Assembly (NCBI RefSeq): GCF_009647655.1
Contig: NZ_WJFD01000001.1
Span: 2,852,001-2,916,000, forward strand
DNA from: Chitinophaga sp. SYP-B3965
GTDB lineage: Bacteria; Bacteroidota; Bacteroidia; Chitinophagales; Chitinophagaceae
Reading direction: 5' to 3'
Length of the DNA stretch: 64,000 nucleotides
The notes under the pieces were generated by a model. That model searched no databases. It was not told the DNA's origin and worked only from the letters and a program-made list of their open reading frames with translations. Numbering within the stretch: position 1 is the stretch's first letter; every line of letters starts with the position of its first letter. Positions 27,358-36,151 of this stretch are shown here, one piece after another. Made by a program: the position numbers and the translations under genes.

Positions 27358-28587
27358 ATTTTTTATTTCCCGGATGTTCTTTTCAATTAAAGCAATATCA
27401 GCAGGCGTATTGGCCTGTTTTAAAGCAGTTTCATAATGCTGTATCGCTTTCTTATCGTCTATATGCGTATAAAGGTTCCCCAGCAATGAGTAATAAAAAT
27501 GATTATCCGTTAGCTGCAGCTTTTCTGCTTCTACGATCGCTTCCTCTTTACTCCTGGCTTTGGCAATGGCATAAGTACGGTTCAATGCTGCAATGGGTGA
27601 ATATTCCAGTACCAGCAACTGGTTATACAGATCCAGGATGTTATTCCATTTTTCACCGGAATCTTCCTTATGCGTATGCCACCATGCAATGGCAGCTTCC
27701 AGGTGAAACCTCGTTAATACAGGGCTGGCGGCAGCCTGGTTGAGATAATACTCGCCCCGTTCTATCAGCTCGCGGTTCCAAAGCGTTTCATCCTGTTCCT
27801 GGTACAAGACCATTTCTCCTGTGTCGTTCACTCTTGCATCAAAACGGGAGGCATGAAAACACATCAGGGCCAGTAATGCATTCACGGCCGGCTGATTGGT
27901 ATGCGGTTGCTCTATCAGCAGGTAGTTCAGCCGCATAGCTTCCACACAGAGATCCTTACGCAAAACGGTATTATGGGAAATGGAATAATAACCTTCGGAA
28001 AAAAGGAGGTATAAAGTTTTCAGCACCGTTTCCAGCCGGTCGTTTATTTCCGAAAATGTGGGTTGCTCAATTTTAATACCTGCTTCCTTCAGTTTCTCCT
28101 TTGCCCGGCTCAGCCGTTTATAAATGACCGTTTTAGTAGTGAGGTATGCATCCGCTATTTCTTCTGCACCAAACCCGCAGAGTAAATTCAGCGCAAGGGC
28201 CACCTGCGATTCAGCAGGATTGCAGGGGTGGCATACTGCAAAGATCATCGCCAGCTGGCTGTCCGTGATATTACGGGCAGAAAGATCTATTTCTATTTCT
28301 TCTCCCTCCGGGATGTTGCGCATCAGATCAGCCACCAGTTTTTGCTGAAAGAAAGTATCCCTTTTCAACCAGTTCTTTGCTTTATTTTTAGCCACCAGGT
28401 ATAACCAGGCAGTTGGATTCTCCGGCACTCCTTTGGCACTCCACGATTCAGTGGCAGCCAGAAAAGTATCGCTCACGATATCTTCTGCGAGTTCAATATG
28501 TTCAAAGCCAAAAAGAGAACTTAACACCGAAATCATTTTCCGGTATTCCGTTCTGAACAGATGTGGTATTAATTCATTTCTCTCCAT
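27340..28587 (-). CDS. ECF42-type sigma factor with C-terminal TPR-like domain
   Basis: A 415-aa sigma factor. The first ~180 residues are ECF regions 2 (HIELAEDIVSDTFLAATESW, NPTAWLYLVAKNKAKNWLKR) and 4 (VALALNLLCGFGAEEIADAY, RLSRAKEKLKEAG). The long C-terminal part (about 190-415) carries the ECF42-like helical/TPR extension, with EGYYS near its start and ALNRTYAIAKA further on. ATG 28587 is chosen over an upstream TTG; it is one base from the stop of the DGPF gene. ECF42 proteins lack an anti-sigma and the extension is thought to control activity. Confidence 0.9.
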   Translation of the reverse strand: MERNELIPHLFRTEYRKMISVLSSLFGFEHIELAEDIVSDTFLAATESWSAKGVPENPTAWLYLVAKNKAKNWLKRDTFFQQKLVADLMRNIPEGEEIEIDLSARNITDSQLAMIFAVCHPCNPAESQVALALNLLCGFGAEEIADAYLTTKTVIYKRLSRAKEKLKEAGIKIEQPTFSEINDRLETVLKTLYLLFSEGYYSISHNTVLRKDLCVEAMRLNYLLIEQPHTNQPAVNALLALMCFHASRFDARVNDTGEMVLYQEQDETLWNRELIERGEYYLNQAAASPVLTRFHLEAAIAWWHTHKEDSGEKWNNILDLYNQLLVLEYSPIAALNRTYAIAKARSKEEAIVEAEKLQLTDNHFYYSLLGNLYTHIDDKKAIQHYETALKQANTPADIALIEKNIREIKNKKPLR

Positions 28588-28588
28588 G

Positions 28589-28933
28589 CTACAGACCAAA
28601 TGCCATCCGTATCTCTACTGTTCCGCCCAGTTCCAGGATCGGAGATCCTTTGGCTATTTCCACCGCCTCTTCATGGTTTTCCGCCCTGATCACCACAAAC
28701 CCTCCGATGGATTCCTTGATCTCCGCATAAGGGCCGTCCGTTACACTCTTGTCGTGCTTCAATACCTTCCCGGTAGATTCCCAGGGTTGAAGCGGCCTTG
28801 CCAGCAGATCACGTTCCTTAAGATCATCAAACCATTCCCGCCACCGGCTCAAATGCGCCTGCAATTGTTCCGGCGACGGTTGAATCTCCTTCGTTTTGTA
28901 ATCTCTCCGGAATACTAATAAGAACTCATTCAT
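28589..28933 (-). CDS. YCII-related DGPF-domain protein
   Basis: A 114-aa DGPF/YCII protein with the hallmark TDGPYAEIKESIGGFVVIRA, then EEAVEIAKGSPIL and VEIRMAF. It immediately precedes the ECF42 sigma gene (one-base gap) and follows the AhpD-like gene by 36 bp. Genomic pairing of DGPF proteins with ECF42 sigmas is established; what the protein senses or does is not. Confidence 0.9.
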   Translation of the reverse strand: MNEFLLVFRRDYKTKEIQPSPEQLQAHLSRWREWFDDLKERDLLARPLQPWESTGKVLKHDKSVTDGPYAEIKESIGGFVVIRAENHEEAVEIAKGSPILELGGTVEIRMAFGL

Positions 28934-28969
28934 ATATCATGGTTTTTTTTAATTGTCTGCAGTAATGCC

Positions 28970-29428
28970 TCAGCCAAACTGCCCTGCTGTGTAAGTACCT
29001 ACAGCAGCGGGATTCGGGAAAGCAATATTAAAGCGGTTCCAGGTATTAATAGAGGAGACCACCAATGTAAGATCGATCATTTCCTCATCTGTGAACTGCT
29101 CCTTTACCCTTGTATAAGTTGCATCCGGTACGTTGCAGGCAGTAACCGCTTCAGCCCATGCCAGTGCAGCTCTTTCCCTGTCGGTAAAAAATGGCGTCTC
29201 TCTCCATGCGTTCAGGCAGAATAACCGTTGCAGCTCTTCCCCATGCGCGAGGGCATCCTTTGAATGCATATCCAGGCAATAAGCACAGCCGTTAATTTGC
29301 GATACCCGGAACTCTATCAGCTCCTGCAATTTTACTTCTATCGAAGATTTCTTCAGATACCCGCCCATTGGATAGAGCGTTTTGAGGGCACCCTGCCCTT
29401 TTTCATGAAAGTTAATCCTTTGTTCCAT
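28970..29428 (-). CDS. Carboxymuconolactone decarboxylase/AhpD-like protein
   Basis: A 152-aa all-helical protein with the peroxidatic-type C48-A-Y-C51-x-x-x-H55 motif (NGCAYCLDMHS) characteristic of AhpD-like alkylhydroperoxidases. The tail VVSSINTWNRFNIAF is also typical. It probably reduces peroxides or carries disulfide reducing power. It heads the unit AhpD-like, DGPF, ECF42 on the minus strand, which suggests that the sigma responds to oxidative or chemical stress. Confidence 0.9.
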   Translation of the reverse strand: MEQRINFHEKGQGALKTLYPMGGYLKKSSIEVKLQELIEFRVSQINGCAYCLDMHSKDALAHGEELQRLFCLNAWRETPFFTDRERAALAWAEAVTACNVPDATYTRVKEQFTDEEMIDLTLVVSSINTWNRFNIAFPNPAAVGTYTAGQFG

Positions 29429-29489
29429 TTTATTTTATTTTGTTGTTTTATGAATAACAATCGACTTTGCCGGATTGGACAAATTATTT

Positions 29490-30467
29490 TTAAACAGCGA
29501 TATCGTTCTGTGGTTGTATGGGCAGCGGCAGTTCCTTTTCCCCCAGCATCTCCCTCATATCTATTTCTATCGCCCGGCAGATCTGTGATATAGGCACATC
29601 ATTGGCACTGCCTTCAAAGGGGTTTTCTGTACTTTCCCCTACCTGCTCCAGAGACGTATACATCCAGGATATGATCACGCTAAAAGGTATCACCAGCCAG
29701 ATCATGTTCAATTTGTCGAACTCCTGCAACATGCCAAAAGGGAGCAGGAAACAGAACATGCGCACAAAAATGGTGTTGATAATAGAATACTGCCTAGGGT
29801 AAGGGGTGTCTTTGAGTGATTCGCACTGCACCTGCTGGCCGAAGAAATTATTAAGCATACGTTGCATCTCAATGAACTGGCCGGGCAACACCGGCTGGCC
29901 TTCATATACCGTTTTGATGCCTGCACTTTGCAGGGCCAATAATTGCGTTGCTTTGTTGCGGGTGCCTGCAATAGCAGCCAGTTCTTCTTTTGGGATATAT
30001 TTCAAGATCTCGTCCTCAAAGGCGCTTTGCCTTTCGGGGATGTTATAGTAACGCTGGTATTCCGCATTGTGATGTTTACCTGCCACTTCCCAGACACGCT
30101 CTTCCCGCATCTGGTAACGCAGCACCGTTAGCCATGCAAAGTGGCGGTAGACTAATCGCTTCACTAGTTCCCGGTCTTCTATGTAATCACGACACATGAT
30201 CCCCCAGGTGTTGCTGGTGTTACTGATATTGGTCCAGACCGTTTGGGCATTCCAGGTGCGGCTGTATGTTTGGGTGTTTTTAAATCCTACTATAAATGCA
30301 GTAGCGGTACCCAGGAGCGAAACCACCGTCCAGGGCACTACCAGCCATTTTAATCCCAAAAGGTGATACAGTACAACCGGCAGGGTACCCAGTATGATAA
30401 GTGTATAGAGTTTTCTTCTTGTCCAGAAGAGAAAGGCAGAAAGTTTATATGATTTTCCTACATGCAT
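29490..30467 (-). CDS. Bestrophin-family anion channel
   Basis: A 325-aa membrane protein of the bestrophin (UPF0187) family. ATG 30467 (MHVGKSYKLSAFLFW) is chosen; a longer frame starts with unrelated residues. Membrane helices lie near 27-50, 52-75, 225-245 and 250-270. Family features include the early LLGTATAFIVGFKNTQTYSR with RxWxAQ, and LPFGMLQEFDKL near 230. Bacterial bestrophins form pentameric anion or cation channels. It is 61 bp upstream of the AhpD-like gene, so co-transcription is possible but not clear. Confidence 0.9.
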   Translation of the reverse strand: MHVGKSYKLSAFLFWTRRKLYTLIILGTLPVVLYHLLGLKWLVVPWTVVSLLGTATAFIVGFKNTQTYSRTWNAQTVWTNISNTSNTWGIMCRDYIEDRELVKRLVYRHFAWLTVLRYQMREERVWEVAGKHHNAEYQRYYNIPERQSAFEDEILKYIPKEELAAIAGTRNKATQLLALQSAGIKTVYEGQPVLPGQFIEMQRMLNNFFGQQVQCESLKDTPYPRQYSIINTIFVRMFCFLLPFGMLQEFDKLNMIWLVIPFSVIISWMYTSLEQVGESTENPFEGSANDVPISQICRAIEIDMREMLGEKELPLPIQPQNDIAV

Positions 30468-30610
30468 GCATAGGGGTTCGCAAGCGATGTGCCATAGGGT
30501 TAACAAATTAAAAATCAATTAATTAAGGGGAATTATCGAAATACCGTTTCACGATATATCGCCAGGTGTGCGGGGTTTACGCTGTATATAGTGCACAAAA
30601 AAGACTGGAA

Positions 30611-30886
30611 TTATTTCTTTTTGAGTTTTCCATTTTCAAAATGCTCCTGGTACTCTAATTGACCCTTTTCATCATACCGGACCCAGGAACCATGTTTTTC
30701 ATTATGCTTTAAATTACCGATCTGCCAGAGCTGGCCTGTTGCCTTGTAAAATTTCCATTCGCCCTCCATTATTCCATTGATGGATATCCCCTCAGCTTTG
30801 ATCTTTCCATCTTTGAAAAAGTAGGTCAGGATATCTCCTTTTTGTTCATATATCTTCTGCCCGTTGGCGTATTTCTCCTTGTTCAT
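30611..30886 (-). CDS. MORN-repeat (YwqK-like) small protein
   Basis: A 91-aa protein made of about four MORN_2-like repeats of the form F-x-D/N-G-K-I-x-x-E-G and GEWKFYKATGQLW, GSWVRYDEKGQLEYQEHFENG. No signal peptide. Proteins of this type are sometimes called YwqK antitoxins, but no toxin gene is adjacent, so I do not assign that role. It lies 10 bp after the secreted protein gene on the same strand. Confidence 0.8.
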   Translation of the reverse strand: MNKEKYANGQKIYEQKGDILTYFFKDGKIKAEGISINGIMEGEWKFYKATGQLWQIGNLKHNEKHGSWVRYDEKGQLEYQEHFENGKLKKK

Positions 30887-30896
30887 TACTACAAAT

Positions 30897-31412
30897 TTAA
30901 AGCAACTTCCTCACAGATACCTGCAGCGCCTCCCCTTTCGGTACAATGAAAATAGCATCATTTTCTACCTTTTGCCCCGGTTCTAAAAAATAACCGGCAG
31001 GAATGGTCATCTCGGAATTCACCAGTTTGCCATCATTGTTCCTGGCGAGGTAGGTTACTTTGATCTGATGGGTAGCCATACTCACCTCTACTTTTTTAGA
31101 AGTAAGCCTGGCCCCTGTAGCATTCTGGCAATTTAATTCCACGATCTTACCCCCTCCGATACTTGCCACATCGGGATAGGTTTTTAAACGGATGTTAAAC
31201 GCCTTGCCTGTATTATTCTGGGCAGATGCGATCACTTTATACCGGTCGAAACTCTGGCCTTTCACATCAACCGATTCCTTGTTCACCACACTAAAGGTAA
31301 CAGCAATACCATCAAGGTCTATTGTTTCACCATCTTTGATCTGCTGGGCATGTAAAACAGTGCAGCAGCAAAAGAAGAACAACAATGTCAGGGTAATTTT
31401 GGGAGTATTCAT
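30897..31412 (-). CDS. Hypothetical secreted protein (171 aa)
   Basis: A signal peptide (LTLLFFFCCCTVLHA/Q) precedes a ~150-aa beta-rich domain, probably Ig-like, with VTFSVVNKESVDVKG and VSMATHQIKVTYLARNNDGKL. No family recognised. It is followed 10 bp later by the MORN-repeat gene, so the two likely form a unit. Function unknown; a cell-envelope role is inferred only from export. Confidence 0.65.
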   Translation of the reverse strand: MNTPKITLTLLFFFCCCTVLHAQQIKDGETIDLDGIAVTFSVVNKESVDVKGQSFDRYKVIASAQNNTGKAFNIRLKTYPDVASIGGGKIVELNCQNATGARLTSKKVEVSMATHQIKVTYLARNNDGKLVNSEMTIPAGYFLEPGQKVENDAIFIVPKGEALQVSVRKLL

Positions 31413-31450
31413 AATTCATATAACACCAGGAAAATGGGAAGTGTTCAAAT

Positions 31451-31489
31451 AAAAAGGAGAGCAACCATATAATGATTGCTCTCCTTTTT
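31451..31489. terminator. Terminator after the 195-aa secreted-protein gene
   Basis: AAAAAGGAGAGCAA and TTGCTCTCCTTTTT form a perfect 14-bp stem with an 11-base loop, 12 bp past the stop at 31502 on the minus strand, flanked by T-rich sequence in both directions. Confidence 0.85.
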
Positions 31490-31501
31490 ATTTTAGAAAA
31501 A

Positions 31502-32089
31502 CTATTTGATCTGTTTCGCCACCAGTTTCCCAAAATCCTTACCAGCTTTAGCATAAGCATCCCCGATGCGCATGCCTGAATCAAACTGTCCTTTACCGCC
31601 TTTTTCCCTGTCTACCCTTACCTTGCATATTGGCTTTTTCAGGTTTGCCGTGTCGCAAATGGAGATCTCCAGTTCAATCTCCGCATAAGCGGATTTGATC
31701 CCCACATTCCAACCTGGCTCAATAAACCTGGTATCAATGATCATCACATATTTAGAGGCTACGTTCTCTCCCAGTTTAATTTCAGCGTATTTCGAAAACA
31801 ACTCTATGAATTTAGGATGATAATGTTTCTCCCGGTCTTCATACCAGCTCTTTTCCCATTCATCACCTTTACCGGGTTCTTTTGCATCCTTTTCAGCTTT
31901 CTTCTTTTTTATGTAAACAGCCTCTTTGCCTAATTCGCCTATGCGCAGCTTATCATAAACAAACGAAACATTTAATTCAGGAACTTCCTTCAGAAAAGCA
32001 AGGCTGCCTTTTGTAACTTCCTGGGCCTGGGACTGTACAGCCACAAACGATGCTCCGGCGAGCATGATCAAAGAGAACAATTTCTTCAT
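31502..32089 (-). CDS. Hypothetical secreted protein (195 aa)
   Basis: A signal peptide (MKKLFSLIMLAGASFVAVQSQAQ) precedes a soluble alpha/beta protein with a lysine-rich stretch (IKKKKAEKDAKEPGKGDEW) and a C-terminal KICKVRVDREKGGKGQFD region, followed by helix AYAKAGKDFGKLVAKQIK. No family recognised. It ends a probable minus-strand unit with the two genes upstream (32144 and 33324) and is closed by a terminator. Confidence 0.65.
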   Translation of the reverse strand: MKKLFSLIMLAGASFVAVQSQAQEVTKGSLAFLKEVPELNVSFVYDKLRIGELGKEAVYIKKKKAEKDAKEPGKGDEWEKSWYEDREKHYHPKFIELFSKYAEIKLGENVASKYVMIIDTRFIEPGWNVGIKSAYAEIELEISICDTANLKKPICKVRVDREKGGKGQFDSGMRIGDAYAKAGKDFGKLVAKQIK

Positions 32090-32143
32090 TAGGTAAAGGA
32101 TTTTTATGTGTGGCCAAAGCTATAGAAAAAAAACCACAACGTG

Positions 32144-33310
32144 TTAGTTCTTAGCCATCAACCCCTTCAATCCCTTGAAGTTTGCCCTCACATTAAGGAA
32201 TCCTAAGAAGTTCCCGCTTTCCGGATCATACTTTATTTCCAGTGGCACCCATATATCCTGGTAGATGCGGATGCGCAGTACACTGTTGATAGTGGTCTGA
32301 TCTTTCTTCTCTCCCACATAAGGATTGCTCACATGGGTATATTCGCCGGATACCTTGAACTCTGCCCATGCATACTGCGATTTTTTCTCTTTTATTACCA
32401 GGTTCAAACCAGGCTCAAAGTGGAAGGCTTTTCTTTTCAGGTCCCTGCCGGCATAGAGCGTATCGTCCACGAACTGGTAGGAGGCTTTCACGTTCAGTTC
32501 CAGGCCGCACACCTTGTTCGGTTTCACTACACCTTTTACCAGGTTGGCAAACAACACAATGTTAGAGAACATGAACTGGTTATTATAGGTAGTATCCATT
32601 ACACCAGTTGTAATAAGCAGGCGGTTTTGAAAACTGCTGCGCACACTGTCGTAGATGGATTGCATTAATTTCCCTGCATTCACATCTGTACCATTATTCA
32701 ATTCCTTTGTCAGATACGCCATACTTAAGCTATCCGCCATTTTTCTCAATCGTGCCTGCAAGGGAGCATCCAATGAATTGGAACCTGCTTTCCCTTTAAA
32801 AAAATCAGAGATCTGCTGGTTGTACTTAATGATCAGTTCCACATCCCCACTGGCAGATGCAAAGGCCACCAGCTGTTGCTGCAGGATCTCATAGTTTTGA
32901 TTGATGCGTCTGAAATCCGATGCAAAAAAATCAGACACCGTTTCATCTCTCCTGTTCACGATGGCATAAGTGATGCCCGATGAAAAACCATTGAATTTAT
33001 AATTGGAATCCAGCCGGGCAGAAAAAGAAAAGTTCAGGTTGCGCAGTGCTTTATAACGCTTGTAACTTGAATCGATCAACAGCTTAGGATTACTCCTGGC
33101 CATGATGGCAAAAGGATTCGAAGTGAACTGGATGTCCTTGTGATCGCTTGTAAAACGGTCAAACGCCAGTTGGAAAAAACTCTTGAACGCATCCTTATAG
33201 TTACCGCTGGAAAGGGAGTCTGCTGTTAGCACATTAGGCACACCTTCCTGCCCTTTTACGCTAGTAAAAAACAGGATCGTAAAGACCAGGCAAATACTTA
33301 TTTTCTTCAT
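32144..33310 (-). CDS. Hypothetical secreted protein (388 aa)
   Basis: The start MKKISICLVFTILFFTSVKG gives a signal peptide; the longer frame to 33337 overlaps the upstream gene and is rejected. The mature protein is rich in charged helical stretches in the first half and beta strands in the second (GKAGSNSLDAPLQARLRKMAD, then VCGLELNVKASYQFVDDTLY). The final part alternates hydrophobic strands like an outer-membrane or surface barrel fragment (FHFEPGLNLVIKEKKSQYAWAEFKV). No family recognised. It follows the Lys-rich gene by 13 bp. Confidence 0.65.
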   Translation of the reverse strand: MKKISICLVFTILFFTSVKGQEGVPNVLTADSLSSGNYKDAFKSFFQLAFDRFTSDHKDIQFTSNPFAIMARSNPKLLIDSSYKRYKALRNLNFSFSARLDSNYKFNGFSSGITYAIVNRRDETVSDFFASDFRRINQNYEILQQQLVAFASASGDVELIIKYNQQISDFFKGKAGSNSLDAPLQARLRKMADSLSMAYLTKELNNGTDVNAGKLMQSIYDSVRSSFQNRLLITTGVMDTTYNNQFMFSNIVLFANLVKGVVKPNKVCGLELNVKASYQFVDDTLYAGRDLKRKAFHFEPGLNLVIKEKKSQYAWAEFKVSGEYTHVSNPYVGEKKDQTTINSVLRIRIYQDIWVPLEIKYDPESGNFLGFLNVRANFKGLKGLMAKN

Positions 33311-33323
33311 TATGGAGGCGTTT

Positions 33324-33734
33324 TTACAGGATAACATAAGAGCCCATTACCGGGCCGGCTGAAAACTTATCGGGGGTAGCAGGTATTGTTTGCACCGGGG
33401 TTATCGTAATCGTTGCGCTGCCGGTGGCAACCCCTACAACAGATAATACATCCCCTCTTTTGGTGTCAGACAAAAAGATATCTGCGCTCACGCTTGTGCT
33501 CTGCAAATTGATCAATATACCTTTCCTGAATAATGAAGTGGTTACCTGCCCTGTGCCGGAAGTAAAAGTGATATTCACCGTTGTTTTCACGGATGTAGCA
33601 TCCCGTGTGGCAACATCAAATGAGGGTTCCCGTGTTGCAGTAGCTGATCTGGTTTTTTTTGCTGCGGTTTTCGCAGGTGCTTTCTCCGGCTTTTTAGCCT
33701 TCGGCTTAGCCGCTTTTTTGGGGGTCTTGGTCAT
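33324..33734 (-). CDS. Hypothetical protein with Lys/Ala/Pro-rich tail
   Basis: A 136-aa protein. Residues 1-38 are a histone-H1-like basic tail (MTKTPKKAAKPKAKKPEKAP then TAAKKTRSATATR). Residues about 45-136 form a beta-rich domain with VNITFTSGTGQVTTSLF and GSATITITPVQTIP. There is no signal peptide, yet it shares a unit with two secreted proteins 13 bp and more downstream. The basic tail could bind DNA or an acidic polymer. I do not recognise the family. Confidence 0.6.
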   Translation of the reverse strand: MTKTPKKAAKPKAKKPEKAPAKTAAKKTRSATATREPSFDVATRDATSVKTTVNITFTSGTGQVTTSLFRKGILINLQSTSVSADIFLSDTKRGDVLSVVGVATGSATITITPVQTIPATPDKFSAGPVMGSYVIL

Positions 33735-33779
33735 TTCGGATGGGTTTTATAAAATAAATGTACAGAAAAAATGATGAAT

Positions 33780-34175
33780 TCAATAACTAGCCTGTCCGAT
33801 ATCCAGGCGGCTGATCTTACCGGATGTATCTATATGGAATTTGAAGTACGTTTTAAAGTCGCCCCATTGATCGCTGTGGAATTTGCCGTACACATCCAGA
33901 CTCTTGTTCTCTACTTTATCAATGCTGGTAAAACGTTCATGCCCCAGGGCTTTTTCAAAGAACTGTTTAAAGTTCATTTTATTACCATCATCAAAGAGTT
34001 CTGCGTTGGGTGTGAATAAGGCAAACCAGGCCTTGCTGTCACCGGCGTTTAATGCTTCAATAGCTTTCCGTACCGTGAGGTTCGTTAATTTTTCCGTGTT
34101 CATGATCTTTGTGTTTTTTTGCGCATGTGTTGATAATGATAAACACATCAGCAGGAAGAATGTTAATGTTTTCAT
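33780..34175 (-). CDS. Secreted NTF2/SnoaL-like protein
   Basis: A 131-aa protein with a signal peptide (MKTLTFFLLMCLSLSTHAQ) and a small NTF2-like cone fold: RKAIEALNAGDSKAWFALFT, then ELFDDGNKMNFKQFF and a final strand SRLDIGQ. The family includes many small-molecule binders and enzymes with varied active sites; none is identifiable. It is divergent from the second sigma gene, with an 18-bp dyad between them. Confidence 0.78.
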   Translation of the reverse strand: MKTLTFFLLMCLSLSTHAQKNTKIMNTEKLTNLTVRKAIEALNAGDSKAWFALFTPNAELFDDGNKMNFKQFFEKALGHERFTSIDKVENKSLDVYGKFHSDQWGDFKTYFKFHIDTSGKISRLDIGQASY

Positions 34176-34225
34176 ATACCAAAGGTCAGGTTTCCCGCTC
34201 TCAGGATATTACAGATACGTAAGCA

Positions 34226-34243
34226 TTAGATACAAATATCTAA
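34226..34243. promoter_or_regulatory. Perfect 18-bp dyad between divergent genes
   Basis: TTAGATA and TATCTAA flank the 4-base centre CAAA, midway between the divergent NTF2-like gene (34175) and the sigma gene (34293). Length, symmetry and placement are those of a regulator-binding site; the regulator is unknown. Confidence 0.5.
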
Positions 34244-34292
34244 GATGAGGGGTTTTGATCCTTTTTCTTACTTTTAAGCCAGAATCAGGGGA

Positions 34293-34883
34293 ATGCACAT
34301 TCAAACAGATAGTGAAGACATATTATTAAAAAAAATGGCGGAAGGCGATCAGGAAGCCTTCCATGCGATATATTATCACTATGCTCCCCGGTTATATGGC
34401 AAACTGCTGAAAACGCTGCACTCGGAAGACCTCTCCTCCGAAATATTACAGGAAGTGTTCCTCACCATCTGGCAAAAGCGTTCGTTAATAGATCCAACCC
34501 GCTCCTTTCGTTCCTACTTATTTAAGATAGCAGACAACCTGGCCATTGATCTTTTCCGGAAGGCCAACCGGGACCAGGCTGTGATGTCCCGCCTCCTGGC
34601 TGCCAGTATTGACCATTACACCCATACGGAAGAATGGCTGGAACAGAAAGAAAAGGCCGGGATCTTACATAAAGCTATAGAAGAGCTGCCTCCGCAGCGC
34701 AAAATGGTATTCGTACTCTGTAAACTGGAAGGTAAAAGCCACGAAGAAGTGGCGAAGATGCTGAACATCTCCCCTTCCACCGTCAATAATCATATCGTTA
34801 AGGCCATGCAGTTCCTGCGCAATTACCTGTCTGAACATCCGGATGTGGCAGGTATCCTGCTGTTGTATTTCCTGCTGCAATAA
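34293..34883 (+). CDS. ECF RNA polymerase sigma factor
   Basis: A 196-aa FecI-like ECF sigma. Region 2: HYAPRLYGKLLKTLHSEDLS followed by EILQEVFLTIWQKRS. Region 4: PPQRKMVFVLCKLEGKSHEE with the HTH VAKMLNISPSTVNNHIVKAM. A hydrophobic C-terminal tail (VAGILLLYFLLQ) matches the other Bacteroidota sigma in this window. It begins a long plus-strand set that includes FecR, SusC, SusD, an ABC exporter-like pair and two MutS-like ATPases. Confidence 0.93.
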   Translation: MHIQTDSEDILLKKMAEGDQEAFHAIYYHYAPRLYGKLLKTLHSEDLSSEILQEVFLTIWQKRSLIDPTRSFRSYLFKIADNLAIDLFRKANRDQAVMSRLLAASIDHYTHTEEWLEQKEKAGILHKAIEELPPQRKMVFVLCKLEGKSHEEVAKMLNISPSTVNNHIVKAMQFLRNYLSEHPDVAGILLLYFLLQ

Positions 34884-34934
34884 TTTTTTTTCCCGGCAGT
34901 AGTTATTTTTCTCCACTTAAACGTATTAGCTATT

Positions 34935-36077
34935 ATGGACGAATTGCACCATGAAGAGGAACTTCGTTCCCTGTTCAGAAAATATATGGAGAAGGACTGT
35001 TCTGAAGAAGAACTGAGGCTACTTATGTCTTACTCCGAAGAAGAGGCTTTCCTTCCGGTTTGGCAGGAGATGATGGAAGAGATCAAAGAAGAAAGGCCCG
35101 CAGAGGAACTGTACGGGTTGTATAAACCTGCTATAGACAAGGTTTATGCGCAGATCGTGAAGCCCAAACCAAAAATTATCCGCTACTGGTGGGCAGCCGC
35201 TGCCTCCCTGCTTTTATTGTTCTCTGCCGGTGCTTATTTATGGATACAGCAGCCAGCAAAACAGGTACTCGTAAAGCAGGATGTACAACCCGGCACAAAC
35301 AAAGCCATGCTTACTCTGGCAGACGGAACCGTGATCCCGCTGGACAGTACCGGCAACCAGGTATTGCAGCAAGGTACTGCCGCTATTCGCAAACAAGGTG
35401 GTCAATTAATATATGACGTACAGGAAACTACTACAGAGATCACTTACAATACATTGAATACTCCCCGTGGTGGCCAGTTCCGGATCACACTACCGGACGG
35501 TACGAATGTGTGGCTGAATGCGGCCTCTTCATTACGTTATCCTACGGCATTCATTGGTAAGGAAAGAGCTGTAGAGATAACGGGGGAGGCTTATTTTGAA
35601 GTAGCCAAAAATGCCGCCATGCCCTTCCGCTTAAAGGTAGCCGGGCAGATGGATATAGAAGTACTGGGCACCAGTTTCAATGTAACGGCCTATAAAGATG
35701 AACCTTCCATTAAAACAAAACTGATAGAAGGCGCTATCAGGATGCGCGCGAAAGACCAGTCACTGGTACTCTCTCCCGGCCAGCAGGCAGAACTGACCAG
35801 CACAGGGCTGTTACGCATGCTTAATGATAACAAACCAATACAGACCACCGCCAAAGACGGCTTCTTCACTTTCAACCAGGCAGACCTGCCAACCGTAATG
35901 CGGCAACTGGCCCGCTGGTACGACCTGGAAATCATTTACGAGGAGGGTATTCCGGAAGCAGAGTTCACCGGGGATATTGACAAGTCATTAACACTTGACC
36001 AGGTATTAAAAGGCCTGTCGAGGAACAGGATACATTATAAAATTGAAGAAGGCAGGAAGCTTATTATCCTGCCCTAA
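34935..36077 (+). CDS. FecR-family anti-sigma factor
   Basis: A 380-aa inner-membrane FecR. The N-terminal acidic anti-sigma part (about 1-78) leads to a membrane helix (RYWWAAAASLLLLFSAGAYL), the FecR core (PRGGQFRITLPDGTNVWLNA, key G-x-x-V-W-L-N) and a C-terminal DUF4974 domain (LARWYDLEIIYEEGIPEAEF). It pairs with the sigma 51 bp upstream and with the SusC STN domain downstream. An internal hairpin at 36152 separates it from SusC. Confidence 0.93.
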   Translation: MDELHHEEELRSLFRKYMEKDCSEEELRLLMSYSEEEAFLPVWQEMMEEIKEERPAEELYGLYKPAIDKVYAQIVKPKPKIIRYWWAAAASLLLLFSAGAYLWIQQPAKQVLVKQDVQPGTNKAMLTLADGTVIPLDSTGNQVLQQGTAAIRKQGGQLIYDVQETTTEITYNTLNTPRGGQFRITLPDGTNVWLNAASSLRYPTAFIGKERAVEITGEAYFEVAKNAAMPFRLKVAGQMDIEVLGTSFNVTAYKDEPSIKTKLIEGAIRMRAKDQSLVLSPGQQAELTSTGLLRMLNDNKPIQTTAKDGFFTFNQADLPTVMRQLARWYDLEIIYEEGIPEAEFTGDIDKSLTLDQVLKGLSRNRIHYKIEEGRKLIILP

Positions 36078-36151
36078 ATGCATTTCATGGGGAAACAATT
36101 ATCGCCAAAATCATAGCCTACAGCCTGTTCAGGCGCTATCAGAAATAAAAA

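Noticed and set aside
30611..30886. YwqK-type antitoxin of a toxin-antitoxin pair
   Set aside because: MORN-repeat proteins are often so labelled, but no toxin gene lies beside it; its neighbour is a secreted protein.
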